The position numbers were made by a program, and so were the translations under genes. From NCBI GenBank assembly GCA_033855775.1, contig JAWVFT010000034.1, forward strand, positions 36,663 through 100,662: a stretch of 64,000 nucleotides of DNA, given 5' to 3'. Positions within the stretch are counted from its first letter, which is position 1, and each line of letters opens with the position of its first letter. Origin of the DNA: DASVTR01 sp033855775. GTDB taxonomy: Bacteria; Acidobacteriota; Blastocatellia; Pyrinomonadales; Pyrinomonadaceae. The notes beneath the pieces were generated by a model. It saw only the letters and a program-made list of their open reading frames with translations, had not been told where the DNA came from and made no database searches. Below, piece by piece: positions 23,124-31,946 of the stretch.

Positions 23124-25100
23124 TCAGGAGTTCGCGGCTTCGGTCGAGACGCTTTCCCATTCTTCGTAGAGGGCGCGCAGGCGCGCATCCGTTTGTTGGT
23201 AGTCGTCGTTGACGGCGCGCAGGCGCGCGGGGTCGCGTGCGACTTCGGGTTGGGAGAGTTGCTCTGAGAGTTGGGCGAGACGGGCTTCGGCTGCGCTGAT
23301 GTCCGACTCGATTTGTTGTGAGTCGCGGGCGGGCTGCGGGCGTCCGCCTTTGCCTTTGTTGGCCTTCGTCTTTCCCTGCGAGGTCTTTTGTGTTTTGGCT
23401 TGCGACTTCGCTTTGTCGGGCGCGGGGGCTTTCTCCGTGGCGACAGCGGCGTCGGATGAAAGCTGTGCGGCGCGAGCGTTGCCGTTGGCGGCTTGGCGGG
23501 TGGCGGCCTTCCAGTCGTGATATTCGGTATAGTCGCCGTCGTAGTGGTCTGCTTTGCCCGCGCCGTCGAGAGCAAGGATTTGCGTGGCCACGCGGTCTAG
23601 AAAGTAGCGGTCGTGGCTGATGGTGATGATGGTGCCTTGATAAGCGTCGAGCGCTTCTTCGAGGGCTTCGCGCGAGGGAATGTCGAGATGGTTGGTCGGC
23701 TCGTCTAAGACGAGGACGTTGACGCGCGAGTAGATGAGCTTGGCGAGGGCGAGGCGTCCCTTCTCGCCGCCGGAGAGGTCGCGGACGTGCTTGTAAACGT
23801 CGTCTCCGGTGAAGAGAAACTTGGCGAGGAAGGAGCGCAGTTCGCCTGCGGTCGCGGTCGAAAGGGCGACGCGGCGTAGCTCCATGATGATTTCGTTGCG
23901 GTCGTCCAGGTCGTCCAACTGCTGCGCGTAGTATCCGGCCTGCACCTTGGTTCCCCAACGCATCTCGCCAGCGAGCGGTGGCAGTTTGCCGAGCACGGTC
24001 TTGATGAAGGTCGTCTTGCCGGAGCCGTTGGGGCCGATGATGCCGAGGGCTTCGCCGCGCCGGAGCGTGAAGGTGATGTCGCTGGCCAAGACTTTGCCGG
24101 GATAGCCGACCGTCGCTTCCTCGACGGTCAAGACTTGCGTTCCGGCGCGCTCGACCGATTGCAGGTTGAAGTTGCCGCTTGATTGGTCGACGCGCACGGC
24201 CTCTACACGCTCAAGCTTGGCGAGCATCGTGCGCCGCGACTTGGCTTGCTTGGTCTTCTGTCCCGCGAGATTGCGGCGAATAAATTCTTCGGTCTTGGCA
24301 ATCAGGTGTTGCTGGTTGTCGTAGGCGCGTTGCTGCGCTTCGCGGCGCACTTCGCGCTCAATCAGGAAGGCAGAGTAGTTGCCGGTGTAGCTTGCGGCGC
24401 GACCGTTTTCAACTTCGATGATGCGGCGGCAGGTGCGGTCTAAGAAGTAGCGGTCGTGGCTGACGATGACATAGGCCGATTGATAATTTTGCAGAAACTC
24501 TTCGAGCCATTCGACCGAGTTGACATCGAGGTGATTGGTCGGCTCGTCCAGGAGCAACACGTCAGGCTCGGCCAGCAACAGCTTCGCCAGCCCCAGACGA
24601 TTCTGCTGCCCGCCCGACAGCTTCTCCGTCTCCATCTGCCACATCTCACGACCAAAGCCAAGGCCCTGCAAGATAGCTTCGGCCTTGGCCGCGTACTCAA
24701 AGCCGCCCTCGCGCTCGAACTCGTGCTGTAAATCGCTGTAGCGTTCGAGCACCGCTTCGAGGTCATCGCTCGCTTCCGCCATACGGTGCTCAAGCTCGTG
24801 CATCTCGTGCTCTATCTGCTGCAAGTGGCCGAAGGCCGCGAGCGCAGATTCATGCACGGTCGAACCCGGCTCGAAATGAACGTGCTGCGCGAGCAGGCCG
24901 AGGCGCACGCCGCGCGCCCGCACCACGTCGCCCTCATCCGCCGTCTCTTCGCCGCTGATGAGACGAAAGATGGTCGTCTTCCCGGCCCCGTTGCGCCCGA
25001 CCAGCCCGACATGCTCGCCCGGATTTATTTGCAGCGAAGCGCCGCGCAACACATCCTGCGCGCTATATGCCTTGTAAACATCCGACAGCCGAAACAACAT
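23124..25100 (-). CDS. ABC-F family ATPase (Uup/EttA-like)
   Basis: The 658-residue protein has two ABC domains and no membrane segments. The first has GRNGAGKTT, the signature LSGGQQNRLGLAKLL and DEPTNHLD; the second has GPNGSGKTT, LSGGEKGRLALAKLI and DEPTNHLD. A roughly 80-residue linker lies between them, and a C-terminal coiled coil (about 560-658) follows an Ala/Lys-rich region. ABC-F proteins act on the ribosome, relieving stalling or gating translation; the C-terminal coil is most like Uup or YfmR. Resistance to ribosome-targeting drugs cannot be told from sequence alone. It converges with the toxin gene. Confidence 0.93.
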   Translation of the reverse strand: MLFRLSDVYKAYSAQDVLRGASLQINPGEHVGLVGRNGAGKTTIFRLISGEETADEGDVVRARGVRLGLLAQHVHFEPGSTVHESALAAFGHLQQIEHEMHELEHRMAEASDDLEAVLERYSDLQHEFEREGGFEYAAKAEAILQGLGFGREMWQMETEKLSGGQQNRLGLAKLLLAEPDVLLLDEPTNHLDVNSVEWLEEFLQNYQSAYVIVSHDRYFLDRTCRRIIEVENGRAASYTGNYSAFLIEREVRREAQQRAYDNQQHLIAKTEEFIRRNLAGQKTKQAKSRRTMLAKLERVEAVRVDQSSGNFNLQSVERAGTQVLTVEEATVGYPGKVLASDITFTLRRGEALGIIGPNGSGKTTFIKTVLGKLPPLAGEMRWGTKVQAGYYAQQLDDLDDRNEIIMELRRVALSTATAGELRSFLAKFLFTGDDVYKHVRDLSGGEKGRLALAKLIYSRVNVLVLDEPTNHLDIPSREALEEALDAYQGTIITISHDRYFLDRVATQILALDGAGKADHYDGDYTEYHDWKAATRQAANGNARAAQLSSDAAVATEKAPAPDKAKSQAKTQKTSQGKTKANKGKGGRPQPARDSQQIESDISAAEARLAQLSEQLSQPEVARDPARLRAVNDDYQQTDARLRALYEEWESVSTEAANS

Positions 25101-25210
25101 GATGATTCTTCGCTTGCGCCGAACAGTGTTAAGCAGCGAGGGGAAAAGCGCCGACGCTCTTTCCGCTCGCTGCTTTCAGTTGCCGCCTAAACTCCAGCTC
25201 TCCGCCTCGC

Positions 25211-26419
25211 TTAACTCTTCGGCGTGGGCTTCGCTCCCGCAGGCGCCTGCGGCTGCGAGTTGTTGTTCACGGGGCTGCTGGTTGACGGCTGCGCGGGCGT
25301 CGCGTTCGAATTGGCCGCCGCCGCAGGCGATGCATTGGTCGCGGGCGGTTGGGCCGAACGCATCGCGCCGAAGTTGACCGGGCTGGTCAGCATATTCATC
25401 GCCAGATAGTTGACAATCTTGGCGTCGTTCATCGCCACTTCCAGCAGGGCCGCGTCGAGCAGCGTCTTGCGCTGGCTGCGCAGGGCTTCCGTAATCTGCT
25501 CGCGCACGCCCGTGCTGTCAAGCGTCAGATTCTCGCTCTGCAACTGCTTGCGCTGCAACTTGAAGATGTACCAGCGACCGCCGAACTGGACGGGCGACGT
25601 ATAATTGCCGACCTGCATCGAGCCGAACAAGTCGGAGATTAACTGCGGCGGAAAGTTGTTCTGCTTGAGGTCTTCTTCGCCTGCGAAGCCGACATCGCCG
25701 CCGCGCTGGTTGCTTGGGTCTTCGCTGCGCTTGCGCGCCACATCTGCGAAGTCTTCGCCGTTTTTCAACTGCTGGTAGATATTGTCAATCTTCAGCTTGG
25801 CTTCCGCGTCGCTCTTGGCGTCGTCCTGCGCGCCGTTGTCCTTCGGGTCAACGACAATCATCGCCAGTTGCACGCCGCGCTTGTTGACGAACATTTCCCG
25901 GTTGCCGTTGTAATAATCTTCGACTTCTTTATCGGTAATCTGAATCGTGCCGTAAGTCTTATCCTGTAGCTTCTGGATGGCGACCGACTTGCGAGCCTCT
26001 TCGCGCAAAGATTCGAGCGTCTGGTCTTGCTCCTTGAGCCTCTTTTGAAACTGCTCTTCGGTCATCCCACCCTGCGCCTTGAGATTATTGATGAAGCTCG
26101 TAATCTCTTCTTCGCTCGGCGTCAGCTTCTCTTTCTCGGCGCGCTGCAACAAGACCTCTTTTTGCACCAGCGCGGTCAGGACCGTCATCCGCGCTTGCGC
26201 CAGTTGCATCGCGGTCAACTGCGATTGCTGTCCCTGCGCCTGCTGGTTGAGCAGTTTTTCGACTTCGCTGAACATGATGTTTTTGCCGTTGACGCTGGCG
26301 GCCACGCCGCTCTCGGCTGTGCCGGGCGCGCCCGTCCCGCTGCGATTGCAGGCGGCGAAAACGAGCGCGACGAACGCGACCGCGATTAAGACAAATGTTG
26401 GTTTGATGACTCTGTGCAC
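25211..26419 (-). CDS. SurA/PrsA-like parvulin peptidyl-prolyl isomerase lipoprotein
   Basis: GTG at 26419, preceded by AGGAAGC, starts the protein at a lipoprotein signal: VHRVIKPTFVLIAVAF then LVFAAC, with the lipobox cysteine near residue 24. A SurA_N-like helical chaperone domain follows (GVAASVNGKNIMFSEVEKLLN and KEVLLQRAEKEKLTPSEEEI). The parvulin domain at about 185-300 includes AMIVVDPKD, FADVARKRSEDPSNQRGGDVGF (in two pieces) and GGRWYIFKLQ. The C-terminus is Pro/Ala/Asn-rich. It should help fold outer-membrane or secreted proteins in the periplasm. An upstream TTG at 26440 is possible but less well placed. Confidence 0.87.
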   Translation of the reverse strand: MHRVIKPTFVLIAVAFVALVFAACNRSGTGAPGTAESGVAASVNGKNIMFSEVEKLLNQQAQGQQSQLTAMQLAQARMTVLTALVQKEVLLQRAEKEKLTPSEEEITSFINNLKAQGGMTEEQFQKRLKEQDQTLESLREEARKSVAIQKLQDKTYGTIQITDKEVEDYYNGNREMFVNKRGVQLAMIVVDPKDNGAQDDAKSDAEAKLKIDNIYQQLKNGEDFADVARKRSEDPSNQRGGDVGFAGEEDLKQNNFPPQLISDLFGSMQVGNYTSPVQFGGRWYIFKLQRKQLQSENLTLDSTGVREQITEALRSQRKTLLDAALLEVAMNDAKIVNYLAMNMLTSPVNFGAMRSAQPPATNASPAAAANSNATPAQPSTSSPVNNNSQPQAPAGAKPTPKS

Positions 26420-26617
26420 TTTAGCTTCCTGCTCCTTCAAGATAAAGAGTCGCCGGCGAGAGGCCCGCGCTCTTCGGTTGCTCGCTCGCGTGCTTGACGC
26501 GCTTCAAAGCTGTTTGCTATAACTTTTCGTTTCGCGCTTGTCTTACTTTATTCGACCAGCGTTATCTATCGTCAATTACTTTTGCGCTTTACTTGCGCCC
26601 GGAGGTTTTAAATAATT

Positions 26618-26812
26618 ATGGCTAAACGTTGCGAAGTCTGCGGCAAAGGCCCTCAGTTCGGCAATAACGTTTCACATGCGAATAATCGCACGCGCCGCCG
26701 CTTTAACCCGAACCTGCAATCCATACGCGTGCAGCGACCGCAGGGCGGGGCCGAGCGCATGAAGGTTTGCACCAGTTGCATCAAGGCCGGCAAGGTCGCC
26801 AAGGCGGCCTGA
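26618..26812 (+). CDS. rpmB: 50S ribosomal protein L28, zinc-binding form
   Basis: GGAGG precedes the ATG. The 64-residue product MAKRCEVCGKGPQFGNNVSH continues NRTRRRFNPNLQSIRV and ends CTSCIKAGKVAKAA. It has the CxxC...CxxC pairs of the zinc-carrying L28 variant, so no zinc-free copy logic is needed here. It is a large-subunit protein essential for late assembly in many bacteria. It is transcribed divergently from the parvulin gene and alone, with a bidirectional hairpin after it. Confidence 0.97.
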   Translation: MAKRCEVCGKGPQFGNNVSHANNRTRRRFNPNLQSIRVQRPQGGAERMKVCTSCIKAGKVAKAA

Positions 26813-26855
26813 CGCGCGAGCGAGAGCGCGTCCTTCATCTTTCAAACCGAATAAG

Positions 26856-26925
26856 GCTACCGGCTTCAAGCAAAGCGTTTCTCTTAGGATGCGCCGACAG
26901 AGAAAACCGCTGGCCGGTAGCTATT
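26856..26925. terminator. Bidirectional terminator between rpmB and ridA
   Basis: GCTACCGGC (26856-26864) pairs with GCCGGTAGC (26913-26921), and an inner GCGTTTCTCT/AGAGAAAACCGC near-match extends the structure. CTATTCTTTT follows on the plus strand. The genes converge here, so it may stop both. Confidence 0.65.
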
Positions 26926-27307
26926 CTTTTCCCACGAGCGCGATAGCTTCAATCTCAACCCGCGCATCACGCGGCAATCTGGCGGCCTCGACGGTCGCGC
27001 GCGCTGGTGGCTGCTCGCTGAAATAGCGACCATAGACTTCGTTCATCGCCGCGAAATCATTCATGTCTGCGAGAAAGACCGTGGTCTTCACGACACGCTC
27101 CAAAGAAGTTCCGGCGGCCTCCATCACAGCCCGCAGGTTGCGCATCACCTGCTCGGTCTGTTCGGCCACGCCGCCCGCCACAAACTCTCCGGTCTGCGGG
27201 TCGAGCGGAATCTGCCCCGAAGCAAAAACAAAACCGCCCGCCACGATGGCCTGCGAATAAGGCCCGATGGCGCGCGGCGCTTTGTCTGTCTCGATAATCT
27301 GCCTCAC
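26921..27307 (-). CDS. ridA: RidA-family reactive imine deaminase
   Basis: GTG at 27307 gives 128 residues starting VRQIIETDKAPRAIGPYSQAI, the normal RidA N-terminus; a longer frame adds 22 residues without family support. The catalytic landmarks are all present: GPYSQ, FASGQIPLDPQTGE, the arginine in VMRNLRAVMEAAG and KTTVFLADMNDF, plus PPARATVEAARLPRDARVEIEAIA. It hydrolyses enamine/imine intermediates such as 2-aminoacrylate, protecting PLP enzymes. It shares the minus strand with the Rel gene upstream but a terminator separates them. Confidence 0.93.
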   Translation of the reverse strand: MRQIIETDKAPRAIGPYSQAIVAGGFVFASGQIPLDPQTGEFVAGGVAEQTEQVMRNLRAVMEAAGTSLERVVKTTVFLADMNDFAAMNEVYGRYFSEQPPARATVEAARLPRDARVEIEAIALVGKE

Positions 27308-27405
27308 TGTTCGGAACACCTCTTTTTGATGCGGCTCAAACAAACTTCGTATTCTAACAGAAACAGCGGTCAAAGGTAAAAGGCAGCGGAAGGCTCGAAG
27401 GAGAT

Positions 27406-27451
27406 GGAAAAGAGGAAGCCGCTTTTAAATGAAAGGCGGCTTCCTCTTTCC
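27406..27451. terminator. Terminator between rel and ridA
   Basis: GGAAAAGAGGAAGCCGC (27406-27422) pairs with GCGGCTTCCTCTTTCC (27436-27451) with a single bulged A. The A-rich left edge reads as a T-run for minus-strand transcripts, so it should terminate the rel transcript. Confidence 0.85.
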
Positions 27452-27476
27452 ATCGCTTATGGCTGCTCTCAAATTT

Positions 27477-29663
27477 TTAAGCGACGTTTTGCAGGCGCTC
27501 GACATCGAGCACGCCGGGGACGCTTTTGATGGAGTTGATGACTTTATCCAGATGCTTGACATCGAAGACTTCGACCGTCACTTCGATGCGCCCGCGCTCG
27601 TTGTTAACGACGGAGGCCCGCGCATCGCGGATGCCGGTCTTCATGTCTGAAATCGCGCCGGTAATGCCCGCTATCATTCCCGTGCGATTTTCGGTGATGG
27701 CCAGCAGCTTGACGGCGTAAGCCGCGTTGTCGGACTTTCCTGCCCATTCCACATCGACAATCCGCTCCGGGTTGATCATCAACTGCATGACGTTCTTGCA
27801 GCGCTTGGTGTGAACGGCGACGCCTTTGCCGCGCGTCACGTAGCCGATAATCTCTTCGCCGCGCAGCGGATTGCAGCAGCGCGCGCGCATCACCATCAGG
27901 TCGTCAACGCCGCGCACCACAATCGAATCGTCGCCGAGGCGAATCAAGCGCTTCACCGCGCGCATGCCGCTCTGGATTCTCGATTCTTTCTTGGCTTCCA
28001 GTTCGGCGAACTTCTCCGGCCCGACGTACTTGGCGATGATATTGCGGGGCGCGAGTTTGCCGTAGCCGATGGCCGCCAGCAAATCGTCAATCCGCCCGTA
28101 GCCGTATTCGGCGGCGACTCGTTTCAGAGAGCCGTCGGCGTCGTTCAAGAGTTTCTTGACGGAAGGCACGAATCGCGCAGCCTCTTTCTCAAAAAGCTTG
28201 CGACCGAGTTCCATAGACTCGGCGCGCTGCTGCTCCGCGACCCAGTGGCGCACGCGGTTGCGAGCGCGCGAAGTGACGATGAAGTTGAGCCAGTCGCGCG
28301 AGGGATGAGAGTTGGCCGTCCTGATGATTTCGACGACATCACCGTTCTGAATCTGCGTCCGCAGCGGAACCATCCGGTTGTTGATGCGCGCTCCGGTGCA
28401 GGTGTTGCCGACTTCGGAGTGAATCATGTAAGCGAAGTCAACCGGGGTCGCGCCGCGCGGCAACTGTATGACACGGCCCATCGGCGTGAAGGCGTAAACG
28501 TCTTTCGGGTACAGGTCGAGCTTCAGCGAATCAAGAAAATCGCGCGAGTCTTTGACTTCCTGCGTCCACTCGACAAGCGAGCGCAAAGCTTGCAGAGCTT
28601 CGTCGTCATCATGCGCGCCGCGCTTGCCTTCCTTGTATTTCCAGTGAGCGGCCACGCCTTCTTCCGCGACATGGTGCATCTCTTCGGTGCGAATCTGCAC
28701 CTCGAAGGATTGCCCCTTATCGCCGATGACGGAGGTGTGCAGCGATTGATAGAGATTATCGCGCGGCGTGGCAATCCAATCTTTGATGCGACCGGGAACG
28801 GGCTTCCATGTGTTGTGTATGATGCCGAGCGCGGCGTAGCAATGACGCACTTCGTTTGAAGTGACGACGCGGGCCGCGACCAAATCGTAAACCTGATCGA
28901 GTTCAATCTTCTGCTTATGCAGCTTCTTCCAGATTGAATAGAGACGCTTGACGCGGCCCTCGATGCGCACGTAAGGCACTTCGGCTTCGTGCATCTTCTC
29001 TTCGATGCGGGCAGTGACCTGGGCCAGGAATTTTTCGTTTTCGGGACGACGTTTTTCAAGTTGAACCGTCAGGTCGCGGTAGTCTTCCGGGTGCAGGTGT
29101 TGAAAGGAGAGGTCTTCGAGTTCGCCGCGCAATTTGCCCATGCCGAGCCGGTGCGCGATGGGAGCGAAAATATCCATCGTCTCCTGAGCGATGCGTTTGC
29201 GCTTTTCCGGCTTCAGAAATTGGAGCGTGCGCATGTTGTGCAAACGGTCTGCGAGTTTGACAAGCACGACGCGCACGTCGTCAACCATCGCCAGCAGCAT
29301 CTTGCGCACGTTCTCGGCCTGCTCCTCCTCGCGCGAGACGTTGCTAATCTGCGCAATCTTGGTCAGGCCGTCAACCAGATGCGTCACTTCATCGCCGAAG
29401 TACTTGCGAATCGTGTCCAAGTCAACGAGCGTGTCTTCTACTACGTCGTGCAGCAGGCCCGTCGCCACGGAAACGGTGTCGAGCCGCATTTCAGCGAGGA
29501 TGTTGGCGACTTCGAGCGGGTGGACAAGATACGGCTCGCCCGAAGCGCGCGTCTGTCCCTTGTGCTCGCGGGCCGAGAAAAGATAAGCGCGCCGCAGCAT
29601 ATCCAAATCGGCTCCGGGATGATTGCGCCCGACTTTCTCAACGATGTCTTCGATACGAATCAT
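27477..29663 (-). CDS. Bifunctional (p)ppGpp synthetase/hydrolase (Rel/SpoT)
   Basis: The 728-residue protein has the full long-RSH layout. The HD hydrolase domain has GLLHDVVEDT and KLADRLHNMRTL; the synthetase domain has RIEGRVKRLYSIWKKL, YDLVAARVV and SLHTSVIGDKGQSFEVQIRT in two pieces; a TGS domain (VYAFTPMGRVIQLPRGATPVDFAY, split at the loop) follows, then a zinc-finger region with RCCNPLRGEEIIGY and a C-terminal ACT domain. Both catalytic sites keep their key residues, so it should make and destroy (p)ppGpp in the stringent response. It is the only RSH enzyme seen in the window. Confidence 0.95.
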   Translation of the reverse strand: MIRIEDIVEKVGRNHPGADLDMLRRAYLFSAREHKGQTRASGEPYLVHPLEVANILAEMRLDTVSVATGLLHDVVEDTLVDLDTIRKYFGDEVTHLVDGLTKIAQISNVSREEEQAENVRKMLLAMVDDVRVVLVKLADRLHNMRTLQFLKPEKRKRIAQETMDIFAPIAHRLGMGKLRGELEDLSFQHLHPEDYRDLTVQLEKRRPENEKFLAQVTARIEEKMHEAEVPYVRIEGRVKRLYSIWKKLHKQKIELDQVYDLVAARVVTSNEVRHCYAALGIIHNTWKPVPGRIKDWIATPRDNLYQSLHTSVIGDKGQSFEVQIRTEEMHHVAEEGVAAHWKYKEGKRGAHDDDEALQALRSLVEWTQEVKDSRDFLDSLKLDLYPKDVYAFTPMGRVIQLPRGATPVDFAYMIHSEVGNTCTGARINNRMVPLRTQIQNGDVVEIIRTANSHPSRDWLNFIVTSRARNRVRHWVAEQQRAESMELGRKLFEKEAARFVPSVKKLLNDADGSLKRVAAEYGYGRIDDLLAAIGYGKLAPRNIIAKYVGPEKFAELEAKKESRIQSGMRAVKRLIRLGDDSIVVRGVDDLMVMRARCCNPLRGEEIIGYVTRGKGVAVHTKRCKNVMQLMINPERIVDVEWAGKSDNAAYAVKLLAITENRTGMIAGITGAISDMKTGIRDARASVVNNERGRIEVTVEVFDVKHLDKVINSIKSVPGVLDVERLQNVA

Positions 29664-29672
29664 AAAGGATGC

Positions 29673-29732
29673 GGAGGTTAGATGTCAGAGAGCGTGGATT
29701 AGTTCTCGACCGGATTCTGACATCCAACCTCC
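29673..29732. repeat. Inverted repeat upstream of rel
   Basis: GGAGGTTAGATGTCAGA (29673-29689) and its near-perfect complement TCTGACATCCAACCTCC (29716-29732) have one mismatch. It lies in the 5' leader of the rel gene on the minus strand. Confidence 0.7.
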
Positions 29733-29748
29733 GGCCACCGATTATAGC

Positions 29749-29788
29749 AACAGGTGACGCCCGACACTAAAGTCGAGCGTCACCTGTT
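29749..29788 (-). terminator. Hairpin after the TPR lipoprotein region
   Basis: AACAGGTGACGC (29749-29760) and GCGTCACCTGTT (29777-29788) are perfectly complementary, with an inner CGAC/GTCG stem. It lies downstream of the TPR lipoprotein gene and before rel. No strong T-run follows. Confidence 0.6.
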
Positions 29789-29870
29789 GTTGGTTAGAAG
29801 GCGAACCGGAGGCCAAGCGGTCTGGCGCGCAAGAGACAAGCAGAGAGCCTGCCGACGTGCGCGGTCTGCT

Positions 29871-30719
29871 TTAGCTGGTCGGCTGCTGCACAGCCTTGGC
29901 CTTTTCTTCGGCCTCTCTCTTTTTGACGTTCAAGTCAGCCGTGCGCTTCTGCGACTCGTCGGCTTCCTTGCCGAGCTTCGCGGCGTCTTCGGTCTTGCCG
30001 TCCATCTCGGCGAGCTTCTTGGCTTCGAGCAACAAGTTGGTCTTGTAGCCCCAGGCCTTCTCGTTGTCCGGGTTCAACTCGATGGCCTTGTTGGCATTCT
30101 CCATGCCCTTCGTCATGCACTCCTGCGCCCTGCTGTACTCGGCGGGGTCTTTCGGTTTCTTGAACTGGATGACGGCCTTGCCATCCTTCTGGACGGTCTG
30201 GCGATTTTCGTTGCTCTCGGTGATGCGGAAAGAGCAGTCCCAATCTTTGCTGGCGAGGAAGGTGTAGGCTTCGGAGCGCTTCTCCGGCTTGACCTTATCG
30301 TTGTGCGCGCGAGCCTCAATCCAGGCCCGCTGCTTGTCGTCCTCATTAATCGCGCCGTAGAGAAAGCCGATGGCATTGAAGGCTTCCTCGTTATTGGCGT
30401 CTCTGCGCAGAACGTCTTCGTAAGCCTTGATGGCCTGTTCGGCCTTGGCAAGATTTTCCGGCGTGGTGATGCCCTGCCGGTATTGCGCGTGAATCGCGCG
30501 GGCGATGAAGGAGGGGGCGTTCGGCTGGTTTTCGTCTAACTCAAGCGCCCGGCGCGAGCGTTTTTCCGCCTCGTCAAACTTGCCGGCCTTGTAAGCGCGC
30601 GCCGCTTCGTTCAACTCATTTTTCGCGCGGACTTTGTTAATCGCAGTACAGCCGGATGTGGCGGTAATAACGACGAAGACCAGGAGCATCAGAGCAAACC
30701 TGGCTTGAGAGAGTTTCAT
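29871..30719 (-). CDS. TPR-repeat lipoprotein
   Basis: A lipoprotein signal (FALMLLVFVVITATSGC) starts the 282-residue protein; the cysteine is near residue 24. TPR-like helix pairs follow: LNEAARAYKAGKFDEAEKRSRRALEL, then AKAEQAIKAYEDVLRRDANNEEAFNAIGFLY (both split by turns) and KGMENANKAIELNPDNEKAWGYKTN. The C-terminal 50 residues are a charged coil. TPR lipoproteins scaffold envelope complexes. It follows two exbD genes on the same strand after a hairpin, so a link with the TonB system is plausible but inferred. Confidence 0.83.
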   Translation of the reverse strand: MKLSQARFALMLLVFVVITATSGCTAINKVRAKNELNEAARAYKAGKFDEAEKRSRRALELDENQPNAPSFIARAIHAQYRQGITTPENLAKAEQAIKAYEDVLRRDANNEEAFNAIGFLYGAINEDDKQRAWIEARAHNDKVKPEKRSEAYTFLASKDWDCSFRITESNENRQTVQKDGKAVIQFKKPKDPAEYSRAQECMTKGMENANKAIELNPDNEKAWGYKTNLLLEAKKLAEMDGKTEDAAKLGKEADESQKRTADLNVKKREAEEKAKAVQQPTS

Positions 30720-30754
30720 CGCTTCATGGCTCCCAGATATTGTGTGTTAAAGGA

Positions 30755-30792
30755 GACGAGCGTGCCGTCGCTTAATCTCTAGCACGCTCGTC
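30755..30792 (-). terminator. Hairpin between the second exbD and the TPR gene
   Basis: GACGAGCGTGC (30755-30765) and GCACGCTCGTC (30782-30792) form an 11-bp perfect stem. Without a T-run it may reduce rather than stop transcription. Confidence 0.55.
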
Positions 30793-30805
30793 AGCCGTGA
30801 AAACT

Positions 30806-31279
30806 TTACTTTTCGAGTTCGTCCAATTGCAGCCCGACCGGGTTGGCCCCGGCGCTCTTCACCGCGTCGATGACCTTGATGACCTCGCCATACTTGATGC
30901 TCTTCGGCGCTTTGATAAAGACGGTCTTCTCAATCTCGTTGGTCCCGAACTTGACCGTCCCCATGCGTTCGCGTTCCTTGAAGGTCTGCGCCAGCGTCGC
31001 GCTCAACGTGCCGGTGTCGTTAACCGAACCCATGTCTTTGGTGTTGAGCTGAATCTTGAAGTCCGGCAAGATGGCCACTTGCAGCGTCAGATTGTTGGCC
31101 ACATCCGGCGGCGGCGCATTGGGGTCCGGCGGCGTCGGCGCGAGCGCTTTGAAGCGGCTCGGCTTGAGCGGCGTGACCACCATGAAAATAATCAGCAGCA
31201 CCAGCAAAACATCAATCAGCGGCGTGACGTTGATGTAAGGCACGGCCCTTGAGCCGCCTTTGCCCCCACTCATTCCCAT
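30806..31279 (-). CDS. ExbD/TolR-family protein (second copy)
   Basis: AAGGAG lies upstream of the ATG. The 157-residue protein has one N-terminal membrane helix, VTPLIDVLLVLLIIFMVVTP, which contains the essential ExbD aspartate that takes part in proton flow. A periplasmic domain of about 100 residues follows with TVFIKAPKSIKYGEVIKVIDAVKSAG. A proline-rich stretch (PTPPDPNAPPPD) follows the helix and is unlike its neighbour. It works with ExbB to energise TonB. Two different ExbD proteins suggest a heteromeric complex or two substrates, as in other bacteria with paired exbD genes. Confidence 0.92.
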   Translation of the reverse strand: MGMSGGKGGSRAVPYINVTPLIDVLLVLLIIFMVVTPLKPSRFKALAPTPPDPNAPPPDVANNLTLQVAILPDFKIQLNTKDMGSVNDTGTLSATLAQTFKERERMGTVKFGTNEIEKTVFIKAPKSIKYGEVIKVIDAVKSAGANPVGLQLDELEK

Positions 31280-31372
31280 AAGTCAAAACTCCTTTGCGAT
31301 ACAGACACGTAGGCGCGCTCGCTCTAGCGGCTCCGCTTGCGCGGGCGCAAGTCCGCAAGCCTCTGAACGGGC

Positions 31373-31849
31373 TTAACCGCCAGAGACGCCCTTCTTCTTC
31401 TTATCGGCGACCAGTCCGATCTGCGTGATGTCCTGTTGCCGGATAACGTCGATGATGCCGACCACCTGGCCGTAGCTGACGCCTGTTCCGCTCTTGACGT
31501 AGACGATCTGCTCTTCAGGAGGTTTCTTCTCCAACAGCTTTTTGATGTCGGCTCCGAGAGTCTTTTTCTGCGGATCGGCGTCGTTTGTGATGTCGGCAAT
31601 ATTGTACCTGTTTTTGCCCAGATAAAACTCGCCGTCGTTGGGAATCGAGATGACCGCCGAAGTCTCTTTGATAATCGCCGGGTCAACATCCGGCGCGTTC
31701 AGATTTTTCGGCAAGTCAACCGAGATGCCCTGTTGCAGATTTGGCGTGACCAGCATAAAGATGATGAGCAGCACCAGCATAATGTCCACCATCGGTGTGA
31801 CATTGATTTCGGAATTAAGGCCGCCACCGCCGCCCGATGCCATTCCCAT
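31373..31849 (-). CDS. ExbD/TolR-family protein (first copy)
   Basis: AAGGAGAAGTAGTT precedes the ATG. The 158-residue protein has a glycine-rich start, the membrane segment EINVTPMVDIMLVLLIIFML with the conserved aspartate, then a periplasmic domain with QIVYVKSGTGVSYGQVVGIIDVIRQ. The C-terminus is KKKKGVSGG. It follows exbB by about 100 bp and precedes the second exbD. Together they should form the ExbB-ExbD proton channel driving TonB. A phosphoprotein-like alternative is not suggested by anything here. Confidence 0.93.
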   Translation of the reverse strand: MGMASGGGGGLNSEINVTPMVDIMLVLLIIFMLVTPNLQQGISVDLPKNLNAPDVDPAIIKETSAVISIPNDGEFYLGKNRYNIADITNDADPQKKTLGADIKKLLEKKPPEEQIVYVKSGTGVSYGQVVGIIDVIRQQDITQIGLVADKKKKGVSGG

Positions 31850-31946
31850 AACTACTTCTCCTTACCTCGCACAGGTAGCGCAGAGGGGCGCGCGTGACTC
31901 AACCGACGGCGAATCACGCGACATGCCCGAATACGTTTGTGCGTGC